From assembly GCF_024699985.1 (NCBI RefSeq), contig NZ_JAJONA010000001.1:1054001-1118000 (forward strand): a DNA stretch of 64,000 bases, read 5' to 3'. The first letter of the stretch is position 1; every line of letters begins with the position of its first letter. Below, piece by piece: positions 22,373 to 36,914 of the stretch. A program made the translations under genes and the position numbers. This stretch comes from Phenylobacterium sp. J367 (lineage in GTDB: Bacteria > Pseudomonadota > Alphaproteobacteria > Caulobacterales > Caulobacteraceae). The notes below the pieces were generated by a model that did no database searches, was not told the origin of the DNA, and saw nothing but the letters and a program-made list of their open reading frames with translations.

Positions 22373-23278
22373 GTGAATGCCACCCGACGCAGCCTGCTCG
22401 CCGCCGCCGCCGCCAGCGCCCTGCCGCTACCGGCCTTCGCGCAGGCCCCGAAGCTGATCACCAAGTCGATCCCTTCGAGCGGGGAACAGCTCCCGCTGAT
22501 CGGCGTGGGCACCGCCCGCCGCTATGACTCCGCGCCCACCGAGGCCGAGAAGGCTCCGTTGCGCGAGACGCTGAAGCGCTTCCATGACCTCGGCGGCAAG
22601 GTGATCGACACCGCGCCCTCCTACGGCCAGGCCGAGACCGTGGTCGGCGATCTGGTCTCCGAGCTGAAGATCCGGCCGGGCCTCTTCCTCGCCACCAAGG
22701 TCGGCGCCGACAACGCCGAGGCCGGCAAGGCGCAGATCGAAGCCTCGTTCCAGAAGCTGAAGACCGAGAGGATCGACCTGATCGCGGTCCACAACCTGCG
22801 CGACGTCACCGCCGCCCTGGCCACGCTGCGGGGGCTGAAGCAGGCCGGCCGCATCCGATACGTCGGGGCCACCACCTCCTTCGACAACCAGTACGCGGAC
22901 TTCGAGGCGATGATGCGCCGCGAGACCCTGGACGTGGTGCAGGTGGATTACGCGCTGGACAACCGCGGCTCCGCCGACCGCATCCTGCCGCTGGCCCGCG
23001 ACCGCGGCATGGCGGTCTGGGTCAACCTGCCCTTCGGCCGCGGCCGACTGTTCCAGGCGACGCAAGGGCGGCCCCTGCCGGACTGGGCCAAGGAGATCGA
23101 CTGCACGACCTGGGCGCAGGTGTTCCTGAAGTACGTGGTGAGCCATCCGGCGGTGACCACCGCCATCCCCGGCATGGCGCAGGCCAGGTACGTGGACGAC
23201 AACCTGGGCGCCGCGCGCGGCCGGATGCCGGACGCCGCGATGCGCACCCGCATGGAGCAGTTCATTGACAGCCTCTGA
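22373..23278 (+). CDS. exported aldo/keto reductase
   Basis: 301 residues. The N-terminus has a twin-arginine-like signal (NATRRSLLAAAAASALPLPAFAQA), so a periplasmic location is likely. The reductase barrel follows: LPLIGVGTARRYD, VIDTAPSYGQAETVVGDLV (the catalytic Asp/Tyr region), LATKVG, ERIDLIAVHNLRD, and AIPGMAQARYVDDNLGAA near the end. The start is GTG at 22373 with GGAGGAA at ideal spacing. Oxidoreductase of unknown substrate. The Tat-type signal suggests it folds with cofactor before export. Confidence 0.86.
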   Translation: MNATRRSLLAAAAASALPLPAFAQAPKLITKSIPSSGEQLPLIGVGTARRYDSAPTEAEKAPLRETLKRFHDLGGKVIDTAPSYGQAETVVGDLVSELKIRPGLFLATKVGADNAEAGKAQIEASFQKLKTERIDLIAVHNLRDVTAALATLRGLKQAGRIRYVGATTSFDNQYADFEAMMRRETLDVVQVDYALDNRGSADRILPLARDRGMAVWVNLPFGRGRLFQATQGRPLPDWAKEIDCTTWAQVFLKYVVSHPAVTTAIPGMAQARYVDDNLGAARGRMPDAAMRTRMEQFIDSL

Positions 23279-24567
23279 GGCGAAGCCGCGGGGCGGCCTG
23301 GGCGCCCGCCCTTTCCCGCGTCGTGATCGCCGAGCCGGACGAGGTCCCGGCGGTCGTCGCGGGCTTCTTCGTCTTCCTGCTGCTGTTCGCCGCCCACTTC
23401 ATGCTGCGGCCGGTGCGCGAGACCTTCGGGGTGGCGGGCGGGGTCGATAATCTCCAGTGGCTGTTCCTGGGGACGTTCATCGCCACCCTGACGCTGGCGC
23501 CCTTCTACGGCTGGCTGAGCTCCAAGGTGGCGCGCCGGCGGCTGCTGCCCTTCGCCTACGCCTTCTTCGCGTTGAGCTTCGTGGGCTTCGCGGTCAGCCT
23601 CTGGCAGTCGCCGGAGAACGTCTGGGTCGGTCGGGCCTTCTACATCTGGCACTCGGTTTTCAACCTGTTCGTCGTTTCGCTCGCCTGGAGCCTGATGGCC
23701 GACGTCTTCAATCCCGGCCAGGCCAAGCGCCTCTTCGGCCAGATGGCGGCGGGCGCCAGCCTGGGCGGCCTCGCCGGGCCGCTGATGGCCGGCGCCCTGG
23801 TGGAGCCGATCGGCGAGGGCGGCCTGCTGCTGCTGGCCGCGATCCTGCTGCTCGGCAGCCTGCTGCCCGTGGCCTATGTGCTCCGCTGGCGCGACCGGCG
23901 GCCCCAGGCCCAGGCTGCGTCGGCGGAGTCCCGCCAGCCGATCGGCGGCAGCATCATCGCCGGGCTGACGCTGATCTTCCGCTCGCCCTACCTGCTGGTG
24001 ATCTCCCTCTTCGTGCTGCTGCTCACGGCGGTGACCACCTTCCTCTACTTCGAGCAGGCGAGGCTGGTGGACGCCACCTTCCAGGACCGCGCCCAGCAGA
24101 CCCAGGTGTTCGCGGGCATCGACGCCGTGGTGCAGGCGCTGACCATCGGCGTGCAGATCTTCCTGACCGGCCGGCTGGCCAGGCGGCTGGGCGTGACGGT
24201 GCTGCTGACCGCGGTGCCGATCGCCACCGTGTTCGCGTTCGGCGCCCTGGCGGCGGTCTATACCTTCCCGGTGCTGGCGGTGGCCATGGTCGTCCGCAGG
24301 GTGGGCGAATACGCCCTCGTGCGGCCGGGCCGCGAGATGCTGTTCACCACCGTCGACAACGAGACCAAGTACAAGGCCAAGAACGCCATCGACACCGTGG
24401 TCTACCGCGGCGGCGACGTGGCCAGCGCCTGGCTGAACACGGCGCTGACCGCGCTGGGCTCTGGCCCGGCGGTGCCGCTGGCCGGCGCGGTGATCGCGGC
24501 CGGCTGGGCGGTGGTCGGCTTCCGGCTCGGCCGCCTCCACGACCGGCGAAGTCCGGAAGCCGCCTGA
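23265..24567 (+). CDS. MFS-like transporter, NTP/NDP exchanger-type
   Basis: About 12 hydrophobic segments; the first reads VVAGFFVFLLLFAAHFMLRPVRE, the signature of the nucleotide-exchanger-like subgroup of bacterial transporters. A clean frame starts at the GTG at 23323 without a ribosome binding site. A better start is the TTG at 23265, overlapping the reductase stop, preceded by GGAG; it requires removing one extra C near 23308-23312 and gives an N-terminus ending GLGARLSRVVIAEPDE. The cargo is unknown; ATP/ADP exchange is a family name, not evidence here. Inner membrane. Confidence 0.78.
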
Positions 24568-24570
24568 GGC

Positions 24571-24879
24571 CTAGTTGGGCGCGCCGCTCGCCGGCGCGGG
24601 CGTCGCCGTCGGGGCGGTGCCGGCCGCATTGACGCCGGTGGAGCCCGGTCCGAGGTCGCCCGTGGCGACCGGGGCGCCGACCTCGCCGGAGGCGCCGACC
24701 CCGGGACCCTGGCCGGTGTCGCGGCCGGTGTCGGCCATGCCGGTCCCGCCCGTGGCCGCAGCGGTCCCGGGATCGCCCGCCGCCGTCGCGCCGTCGCGGT
24801 TCTGGGGGGACTGATCGCAGGCGGTCAGCAGGCCGCCCATGGCCAGGGCGCCGGCGGCGAAGATCAGGACGTTACGCAT
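24571..24879 (-). CDS. small Ala/Gly/Thr-rich lipoprotein
   Basis: 102 residues. The N-terminus MRNVLIFAAGALAMGGLLTAC ends in a lipobox (LLTAC), so the mature protein would begin at the cysteine at residue 21 and be lipid-anchored. The rest is low complexity, rich in Gly, Ala, Thr and Pro, with no recognisable fold, likely an extended periplasmic or surface linker. Convergent with the transporter gene. No function can be assigned. Confidence 0.72.
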   Translation of the reverse strand: MRNVLIFAAGALAMGGLLTACDQSPQNRDGATAAGDPGTAAATGGTGMADTGRDTGQGPGVGASGEVGAPVATGDLGPGSTGVNAAGTAPTATPAPASGAPN

Positions 24880-24908
24880 GGGGGTCTCTCTCCACTCTAA
24901 AGAAACGG

Positions 24909-25786
24909 TCAGGCGCGCTTTTTGGCGGGCGCCTTCTTGGCCGGGGTCTTGCGGGTCGCGGCCTTCGCCCGGCCGGCCGAGCTCTTGGCGGCCGGCTTGC
25001 GCCGCTCGCCCGCGCCGCCCTCGCCGAGGCTGCGGCGCAGCGCCTCCATGAGGTCGACGACTTCGGCCTCCTTGGGCTCCTTCGGCGTGGCGATCTTCGC
25101 CCCCTTTTCCTTCTCCTTGATCAGCTTCCGCAGGGCGTCCTCGTAGCGGTCGTTGAACTGGGTGGGATCGAAGGATCCTTCCAGCTGATCGATGATCTTG
25201 CGGGCGATCTCGACCATGGCGGCCGGCGGCTTGGACGCAGGGATGCCCGAGAACACCTCCTCGGGCTTCTTGACCTCGCGCTGGTTGCGGATCGTGTAGG
25301 CGAGGATGCCGCGGTCGCGGGGCTCCAGCGCCATCAGCCGCTCGCGCTGGTGCATCACCAGGCGGCCGAGCGCCACCCGGCCAGCCTTCTTCATGGCGTC
25401 GCGGATCACCGAGAAGGCCTCGACGGCCATGTCTCCGTCCGGGGCGAGGAAATAGGGGTCGTTCCAGTAGAGCCGGTCGATCTCGTCCTCGCCGACGAAC
25501 CGCTCGATATCGAGCGTCCGGGTGGTGGAGAGACGGACCGCCTTGATCTCCTCGTCAGTGACGACGACGTAGTGGCCCTTCTCGATCTCGTAGCCCTTGA
25601 CGATCTCCGACCGGTCGACCGGGCCGCTTTCCGGATCCGTCGGGATCATCCGGATGCGGTTGTGAGTCTCCTTGTGGAGCATGTTGAAGTGCACCTCACG
25701 CTCCGCGAGGTGGCCGTGTAGAGCGCCACCGGGCAGCTCACGAGGCTGAGGCGCAGGTAGCCTTGCCATGTCGGACGCGTGGCCAT
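24909..25786 (-). CDS. ku: Ku protein (non-homologous end joining), frame broken
   Basis: About 292 residues when joined. Prokaryotic Ku binds double-strand ends as a homodimer and recruits LigD. The N-terminus (ATRPTWQGYLRLSLVSCPVALY) and core (EVHFNMLHKETHNRIR, GYEIEKGHYVVV, LVMHQRERLMAL) are typical. One missing base near 25703-25710 separates the first 30 residues from the rest. The C-terminus is a Lys/Ala-rich tail (KTPAKKAPAKKRA), the DNA-binding extension common in bacterial Ku. Start ATG 25786. Functional partner of the LigD encoded 3 kb upstream on the other strand. Confidence 0.93.
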
Positions 25787-25855
25787 GCCGGTCTCCGGAA
25801 TCCCCTTGGAGACTCCGGAACGCGCCGCCGAGCGAATCAGTTCGGTGCCTTCCGC

Positions 25856-30609
<4,754 letters not shown>

Positions 30610-30613
<4 letters not shown>

Positions 30614-32143
30614 CCGAACAGCCCGTGGAGCCACCACTGGGCCGGCTGGCCGGGTTCGTAGAGGCCCGAGCGGAACACCCAGAAGCGGCCGCCGTCCTGG
30701 TCCTCGACCCGGTAGTAGTCGCGCACGTGGCCGACCGAGACGTCCTCGATCAGGCCCCTCCACCATTCCTCGCCGATCCGCTCGGGGCCCTCGGCGCGGC
30801 GGACGCGATGGGTGCGGCCGCGCCAGCGGAACTGGTTGGGCGGGTCGTCGGGGGTCAGGGCGATGACGCCCTCCAGCGGCTCGGGGCGGCGGAACAGGCG
30901 TACGGGCCGGGGCGCCTCCGGATCCCAGGGCCGGGCCTCGGACGGCGGGCCGCCCAACGCCTTGGCCTTGCCGACCGACAGTTCGGGGACGTGGCTCTCC
31001 ACCGGCGCGGCGCGCCAGACCCGGTCCTCGCCCAGGCGGTTGACCAGCCGGTCGACCAGCGGACCGAGCCCGTCCTCCACCGCCGGGTCGCGCCGGGCGT
31101 CGAGCTTCGCCTGGCGGCCGGAGACCGGCTCCACGTCCCAGGCCGTGGCGGTGACCACCTCGATCCCGAAGCCGGGATCGACCGTTTCCAGCTTGGGCGC
31201 CACCAGCTTGGCGATGCGGCCTGCGTCGCGGCCGGGCAACGACAGGCCGACGGCCACCGGCAGGGCCTGGCCGTCGAGGCGGTGGTAGCAGACCTCGAAC
31301 CGGCGGCGCCCTGGCCCTCCTGTTCCAGCCGGGCGCAGAGCGTCTCCAGCACGTCGCGGGCGACGCGCGCCATGTCGTCGGGCGCGCTGATCGGCTCGAA
31401 GAAGGCCAGCCTGGAAAACCAGGGGGTCGGCGGCCGGCGGAAGGTGAGCGCCTCCTTCGTGCGGCCCAGCGCCTGGTCGAGGCGCATCATGGCGGCCTTG
31501 CCGAACCGGCGGGTGAAGGGGCCGCGCGGCAGGGCCATGAGCTGGCCGAGGTTGCGGAGGCCCAGCCGCTCGATCTGGGCGGCGGCCTCGGGCTCCAGCC
31601 TGAGCGCGGCGGGCGGCAGGGGCGCCAGCAGGTCGGCCTGCTCCCCGGCGGGGCGATGGTCCCGTCCTCGCCGAAGTGGGCCAGCGCCCAGGCCGCGCCC
31701 GGCGTGTCGGCCACGGCGCAGCGGAACGGCAGGCCGTTGCGGGCCAGCCGCGCCTGGAGGTCGGCCATCATCCCGGCCTCGTCGCCGAACAGGTGGTCGA
31801 CGCCGGTGATGTCGAGGAAGAGGCCGTCGGGCCGGTCGGCCGCCACCGCCGGCGAGAAGCGCACGCACCAGTCCACGAGCGCGGTCAGCGCCTCGGCGTC
31901 CGCCTCCGGTTCGGCGTCGGCGGTGACCAGCTCCGGCGCGATGGCCATGGCGTCGGTGGCCTTCTGCCCGGGGCGCAGGCCCAGGCGCAGGCCCGCCGCG
32001 CTGACGGCCGAGAGCCGGCGGACGGCGCGCACGGTCTCCAGCAGGGCGAAGGGCTGGTCGTCAGGCGGCGCGTCGTTCGGATGGCGCCGGAGCCACGCCG
32101 AGATCGCCCACATCGGCGACCAGGCGCAGAGGATGCGCGACAT
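30610..32143 (-). CDS. imuB: ImuB, Y-family polymerase-like translesion factor, frame broken twice
   Basis: About 511 residues. The N-terminal part ([15 protein letters not shown], then [40 protein letters not shown]) is Y-family-like, but ImuB proteins are regarded as catalytically inactive adaptors that bind the sliding clamp. The C-terminal half continues [23 protein letters not shown] and ends [16 protein letters not shown]. Breaks near 31643-31648 and 31305-31312 are each fixed by adding one base, the first in a G run. It overlaps imuA by 83 bases and dnaE2 by 4 bases. Confidence 0.92.
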
Positions 32144-32849
32144 CGCCTGCCTCCATGGAATAGGCCCCGCTCGCTTCCACGAACCAGGCGCCGGTCCGGC
32201 CGCCGCGACAGCGTTCCAGGGCCAGCCGGAAGCGCGGGGCGCCGAGACCAAGTTCGCCCATCGCCGGCTCGGAGGGGGCCGAGGCCACCCGCCAGCGGGT
32301 CGTGGCCGCCGAGCCCGCGGCCTCCTTCTTCGCCGTTCCGCCATAGGGCCGGCGACGGATCACGAAGCCCGTTGCCCCCATCTTCTCGCAGGCGAGCTGC
32401 AGCCGGCGCCCGGCGGTGAGATCGACCGCCTCCACCTCCCCGAACACCGCCGAGACGCCGACGGTGGACAGCGCGTCCTCCATCACCGAGAGCGCCTCGG
32501 CCTCGTCGCGGGCGCAGACCTGGATCAGCCGCTCCGGCGGGAAGCCGAGGCCCAGCAGGCCGGGCGCCCAGAGGTCGTCGCGGCGCAGCACCCAGACCGC
32601 CTCGCCCCGCCTGGCCAGGGGCGCGGCCATCAAGGCGGCGACGGCGGCCGCGGCGGCGGCGGTCTCCAGCTCCATCCCGTCGGCGACCAGCTCGTGCCAG
32701 CGGCCGAGCGGGAGGCCGCCGCCGGGCAGACACAGGTCGATGTCGGGCGCGCCGAAGGGGAGGGACTCGGAGTCCGGCCGTCCGCCCGCCTCGAGGGCGG
32801 CGACCTTCGCCTTGAGCGCGGCGAGCGCTCCTGAGCGAGATCCGGACAT
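32061..32849 (-). CDS. imuA: ImuA, RecA-like protein of the SOS mutagenesis cassette
   Basis: 262 residues. Similar in layout to RecA/SulA-like ImuA proteins: an N-terminal basic helix (LAALKAKVAALEAG), LPFGAPDIDLCLPGGGLPLGRWHELV, VWVLRRDDLWAPGLLGLGFPPERLIQV and [10 protein letters not shown] near the end. The start is the ATG at 32849, with GGAG upstream. Its last 83 bases overlap imuB, which is unusually long for coupled genes. A LexA-type box lies 20-34 bp upstream of the start, so it heads an SOS operon. Confidence 0.92.
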   Translation of the reverse strand: MSGSRSGALAALKAKVAALEAGGRPDSESLPFGAPDIDLCLPGGGLPLGRWHELVADGMELETAAAAAAVAALMAAPLARRGEAVWVLRRDDLWAPGLLGLGFPPERLIQVCARDEAEALSVMEDALSTVGVSAVFGEVEAVDLTAGRRLQLACEKMGATGFVIRRRPYGGTAKKEAAGSAATTRWRVASAPSEPAMGELGLGAPRFRLALERCRGGRTGAWFVEASGAYSMEAGDVAHPLRLVADVGDLGVAPAPSERRAA

Positions 32850-32868
32850 GGTATTGCGGACTCCGTTC

Positions 32869-32883
32869 GTTCCAGTTTTGTTC
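32869..32883. promoter_or_regulatory. LexA (SOS) box of the imuA-imuB-dnaE2 operon
   Basis: The sequence GTTC-CAGTTTT-GTTC is an exact match to the alphaproteobacterial LexA operator GTTC-N7-GTTC. A further GTTC directly precedes it (32865-32868), and an inverted CTGGAAC follows, so the surrounding bases also form an imperfect palindrome. It lies 20-34 bp upstream of the imuA start codon, overlapping where a promoter is expected. Repression by LexA and induction by DNA damage are inferred. Confidence 0.85.
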
Positions 32884-33037
32884 TGGAACTCATGAGGCCC
32901 GGAGTCAAGTTCCGTGGGGCCGCGTACGCTGACGCACCGGAAGGAAAGCGCCTCTTCGGCGTGGCGCGGCAAAGCCGGCCGTGCTTGGTTTCCGCGAACG
33001 CCGCCCGCCGGTCGAGGCGGCCGCAAGGGAGCCCGCC

Positions 33038-33353
33038 ATGGCCGTGATCTTCAGCGTCCTCTACCCCGCCACCGAAGGGGGCGAAGTTCGACAAGGCCTA
33101 TTACGACGCCACCCACATCCCGCTGGTGAAGGACGCCTTCAGCGCCACGGGACTGACCGACGTCCAGGTTCTGCACGGTGTTTCGGCGGCCGGCGGCGGG
33201 CCCGCCCCCTTCGTCTGCATCGCTCACCTGACCTTCGCCGACGCCGGCGCCCTGCAGGCCTCGCTCACCGGCCCGCGCGCCGGCGAGGTGTTCGCCGACG
33301 TGGCCAAGTTCACCGACATCAAGTCGGTCACCCAGGTCAGCACGCCGGCGTAA
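33038..33353 (+). CDS. EthD family protein, frame broken
   Basis: About 104 residues of the dimeric alpha-beta barrel EthD family: AVIFSVLYPATEG, then KFDKAYYDATHIPLVKDAF (the conserved Y-D/H-I-P region), and LTFADAGALQASLTGPRAGEVFADVAKFTD. One extra G in the GGGGG run at 33078-33082 interrupts the frame between residues 14 and 16. The start ATG at 33038 follows AAGGGA. EthD proteins accompany degradation or oxidation pathways, but no enzymatic role can be assigned. Convergent with the TonB-dependent receptor, 5 bp apart. Confidence 0.82.
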
Positions 33354-33358
33354 AGGGC

Positions 33359-35566
33359 CTAGCCCGGCGGGCCGCCCCCGCCGCCGAAGTCGAAGCCCGG
33401 GTCCCGGGCCGCCTTGCCCTGGCCGCCGAAGGTCCAGGTCAGGCCGACGAATACGCCGCGGAAGTTGCCGTCTCGTACCGTGCGGTCGCGCAGGGTGTCG
33501 GTGTCGATCACCTGCACGTCCTTGAAGGTGTTGAGCACGTCCTGGACCGTGACGACGCCGGAGACCTTGTCGCTGAACTTGTGGCGGTAGCCGAGGTTCA
33601 GGAGGCCGGAGGCCTTGCGGTAGCCCTGGGCGGTCAGCCGCTCGCCGTTCACGAAGCCGTTGAGCTGGATGAAGTCCTTCGACGTCACCTGCCAGTTGAG
33701 GTTGGCCCGGCCGCCCACCGTGAAGCCGTCGCGCGTCTCCGCGAAGCCGAGGTCGCCGGCGTCCAACTCCTGCCAGCCGACATTGCCGCTGAGATTGTAG
33801 GTGATGGTCTTGCTCAGCCGGCCGTTGGCGACCAGCTCCAGGCCCGCGGTCCGCACCTGGCCGGCGTTCTCGCGGGTGGTGACGAGGATGCCCTGGCCGA
33901 TGTCCTCGGTGACGTCGATCACCCCGTCGTGGCTCACCCGGTAGAACAGCGTGCCGATGTAGAGCGTGCCGCCGTCGCGCTTCTGCCAGGCGGCCTCGAA
34001 GCTGTCGGTGATCTGCGGCTTCAGGTCGGGATTGCCGCGCCGGTAGTTGGCGGGGTCGATATAGACCAGGAAGGGGTTGAGGTCGTTGGCGTTCGGTCGC
34101 TGGACGCGCCGGCTGTAGCTCGCCGAGAGACGTTCGCCTTCGCCCAGCTGATAGGCCAGGTGCAGGCTCGGATAGGCCTCGGTGTAGTCGTTGGTCGCCT
34201 GGATGTTGGTGGTGATCTGGTTGATGTCGATCTCGACCGATTCCACCCGAAGGCCCGCCAGCACCGTGAAGTCGCCGAACGGCCGCTCGTAGGTGGCGTA
34301 GGCCTGGTGGACCGTCTGGTCGTAGGTGAAGCGGTTTGAGAAGTTGAGGTCGGGGACGAGCGGCCCGCCCGCCAGGCCGCGCGCGGCGGTGTTCAGGTAG
34401 TCGTTCTCGTCGATCTGCAGGACGTAGCCGGCCTTCAGCTTGGCCTCGTCCGGCATCGGCCGGGTGTAGTCGACCTTCAGCTCCACCTGATCAAGGCGCG
34501 TGTCCTGGCTGAACCGTTCCCTCGCCTGCAGCGGCGGCTCGGGCAGGCTGGTGACGAGCGCCTGGTCGCGGTCGCCGGTGAGGTCGGTCCGCTCGAGGCT
34601 GCCATTCACCACCAGCTCGTGGTCCTGGCCCTCCAGCTTGCGCCGCCACGTCCCGGAGATTTCCCCATTCCGACGCTGGAAGTCCTGCTCGCCGGTGCGG
34701 TCGAACACGCGGGTCAGGGCGCCGCTTGCGTCCTGCGCCTCGTAGTGCTCGTAGGTGGCCACGGATGGCTTCATGTCGATGAAGCGCAGCTCGCCCGAAA
34801 GCCGGTCGGCGGCGGTGACGTCGTAATCGGCGCTGAGCCGGCCATTGTAGATCCGCCCATCGCCGCGGGAGATGTCGCGTTCGCGGCTGGTCAGGACCGT
34901 CGCGCCCGTCGCGTCGAGGACCTCGCGCTCGTTCGTCAGCCAGAACTTCTGCGGATCGGTGCGGTAGGCGGCGTCGGCGGTGACGGTGAGCCTGGCGGAG
35001 TTGTAGCCGGCGCTGCCGCCGACATTGGCGCGGCCCTCGCTCCCGTAGTTGGCCCGCAGAGAGCCGGAATAGCCGGGCTTGCGGGTCTTCTTGGTGATCA
35101 GGTTGATGACGCCGGCCCCGCCCTCGGGATCGAAAGCCGCCGTTGGGTTGGTGATCACCTCCACCCGCTCGATCTGGTCGGCGGGCAGGCTCTGAAGGGC
35201 GGCGGCGCGGCCCTCGCCCTTGAACATGCCGCTGGGCTTGCCGTCGATCATGATGGTGACGTTGGGATCGCCGCGCAGGGCGACATTGCCCTGCACATCC
35301 ACCTCGACGGACGGCACGCCGCGGAGGGCGTCGCCGATCGAGCCGGTGGTGGCCTGCAGGTCCTTGGCGACGTTGTAGCTGGTCCGGTCGATCGAGGTCC
35401 GCACGTCCGGCGCGGCGCCCGAGACTACCACCTCGCCGACCGTCTTGCCCTCCGCCGGCGGGGCGGCCTGGGCCGGCTTGGCCGTCGGCGGGGACGCGGG
35501 CTGGGCCAGCGCCCCGCTCGCGAGCAGCACGAGGGGCGAGGCCAGGACGAACAGATGATTCTTCAC
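33359..35566 (-). CDS. TonB-dependent outer-membrane receptor
   Basis: 735 residues, intact. The signal peptide (NHLFVLASPLVLLASGALAQ) is followed by a Pro/Ala-rich linker, a plug domain (GEVVVSGAAPDVRTSIDRTSYNV, VTIMIDGKPSGMF, DQIERVEVITNPTAAFDPEG) and a large beta-barrel of the type with many short strands (VRTAGLELVANGRL). The start GTG at 35566 gives the signal peptide; a longer frame to 35674 only adds an unlikely leader. The substrate is unknown (siderophore, saccharide or peptide). No ECF sigma factor or FecR gene adjoins it. Confidence 0.9.
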   Translation of the reverse strand: MKNHLFVLASPLVLLASGALAQPASPPTAKPAQAAPPAEGKTVGEVVVSGAAPDVRTSIDRTSYNVAKDLQATTGSIGDALRGVPSVEVDVQGNVALRGDPNVTIMIDGKPSGMFKGEGRAAALQSLPADQIERVEVITNPTAAFDPEGGAGVINLITKKTRKPGYSGSLRANYGSEGRANVGGSAGYNSARLTVTADAAYRTDPQKFWLTNEREVLDATGATVLTSRERDISRGDGRIYNGRLSADYDVTAADRLSGELRFIDMKPSVATYEHYEAQDASGALTRVFDRTGEQDFQRRNGEISGTWRRKLEGQDHELVVNGSLERTDLTGDRDQALVTSLPEPPLQARERFSQDTRLDQVELKVDYTRPMPDEAKLKAGYVLQIDENDYLNTAARGLAGGPLVPDLNFSNRFTYDQTVHQAYATYERPFGDFTVLAGLRVESVEIDINQITTNIQATNDYTEAYPSLHLAYQLGEGERLSASYSRRVQRPNANDLNPFLVYIDPANYRRGNPDLKPQITDSFEAAWQKRDGGTLYIGTLFYRVSHDGVIDVTEDIGQGILVTTRENAGQVRTAGLELVANGRLSKTITYNLSGNVGWQELDAGDLGFAETRDGFTVGGRANLNWQVTSKDFIQLNGFVNGERLTAQGYRKASGLLNLGYRHKFSDKVSGVVTVQDVLNTFKDVQVIDTDTLRDRTVRDGNFRGVFVGLTWTFGGQGKAARDPGFDFGGGGGPPG

Positions 35567-35790
35567 GAGACCTCTGAAAACTACATTTGTAATACGATGG
35601 CCTGCCGCGCCCGCCCTGGCAAGGACGCAGTCAAGCTTGCGGAGCTTTTCGTCCGCCGACGGCGGATCGGGCAACTTAAGGATCGGTCACCTTTCGCCGG
35701 GATTTGACGAGGCTGCTGCGCAAGGGAATCCTCACCGGACGGCGATGTCGGAAGCGGCGGGCGCCGGACGTCCTGGGGTGGGAGGACCTC

Positions 35791-36914
35791 ATGACCCAAG
35801 CTGTCCAACTTCTCGTGGGCACCCGGAAGGGGGCGCCTGGATCTACCGCAGCGACGACGGCCGGAGCGGCTGGCGGGCGCAGGGCCCGATCTTCCTGGGG
35901 ACCATCGTCAACCATCTCGTCCTCGATCCGCGCGACGGGACGACCCTGCTCATGGCCGCGTCCACGGGGCATCTGGGACCGACGATCTTCCGGTCAACGG
36001 ACGGCGGAGAAACCTGGGCCGAGGCGGCCCAGCCGCCGGCCTTCCCGAAGGGCGACGCCCACGGCCGCGCGGTGAACCACACCTTCTGGCTTGAACCCGG
36101 CCACGCCGACGAGCCCGGCGTCTGGTGGGCCGCCACCTCGCCGCCGGCCCTGTTCCGCAGCGCCGACGGCGGCGCGACCTGGGAGGGCGTGAGCGGCCTC
36201 AACGACCACCCGAAGATCATGGACTGGCTGCCGCCCGACGGCGGCACGCCCGACGGGGCCATCGTTGCGGGAATCTGCATCGACCCGCGGGACGCCCGGC
36301 ACATGTACCTGGCCACCTGCTCCGCCGGCGTGCTGGAGACCACCGACCAGGGCGAGACCTGGCGGCCGCTCAACAGGAACGTCGAGGCGAGCTTCCTGCC
36401 GGACCCATATCCGGAATACGGCCAGGACGCCCACCAGATCGCACTCGCCCCCAGCAATCCCGACCGGATCTGGCAGCAGAACCACTGCGGCATCTACCGC
36501 CTGGACCGGCCGTCGGAGGAGTGGGAGCGGATCGGAAACGCCATGCCGAGGGAGGTCGGCGACATCGGGTTCTCCATCGTGCCGCACGCCCGCTGCGCCG
36601 ACACCGCCTGGGTGTTCCCGATGGACGGGACGGACGTCTGGCCCAGGGTCAGCCCGGGCGGGAAGCCGGCGGTCTACCGCACCCGCGACGGCGGCGGGAG
36701 CTGGGAGCGGCAGGACAGGGGATTCCCCGCCGAGCAGGGCTGGTTCACCGTCAAACGCCAGGCCTTCTGCGGCGACGCCGCCGACCCCATGGGGCTCTAC
36801 CTTGGCACCACCGGCGGCGAGATCTGGATGAGCGGCGACGAGGGCGGGAGCTGGCGCCAGATCGCCGCCCACCTGCCGGAGATCTATTCCGTGGTGGCGG
36901 CGCCGGTTCGATGA
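35791..36914 (+). CDS. BNR/sialidase-like beta-propeller protein, frame broken
   Basis: About 374 residues. Repeated Asp-box/BNR signatures (SxDGGxTW-like: RSTDGGETWAEA, RSADGGATWEGV, TTDQGETWRPL, RTRDGGGSWERQ, SGDEGGSWRQI) indicate a sortilin/sialidase-type beta-propeller of five or more blades. The N-terminus (AVQLLVGTRKGG then AWIYRSDDG) is split by one missing G near 35828-35833. No signal peptide, so probably cytoplasmic. The start ATG at 35791 follows GGAGG. Coupled by ATGA overlap to a MoaD-like gene. Function is unknown; sialidase activity is not implied by the repeats. Confidence 0.84.
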
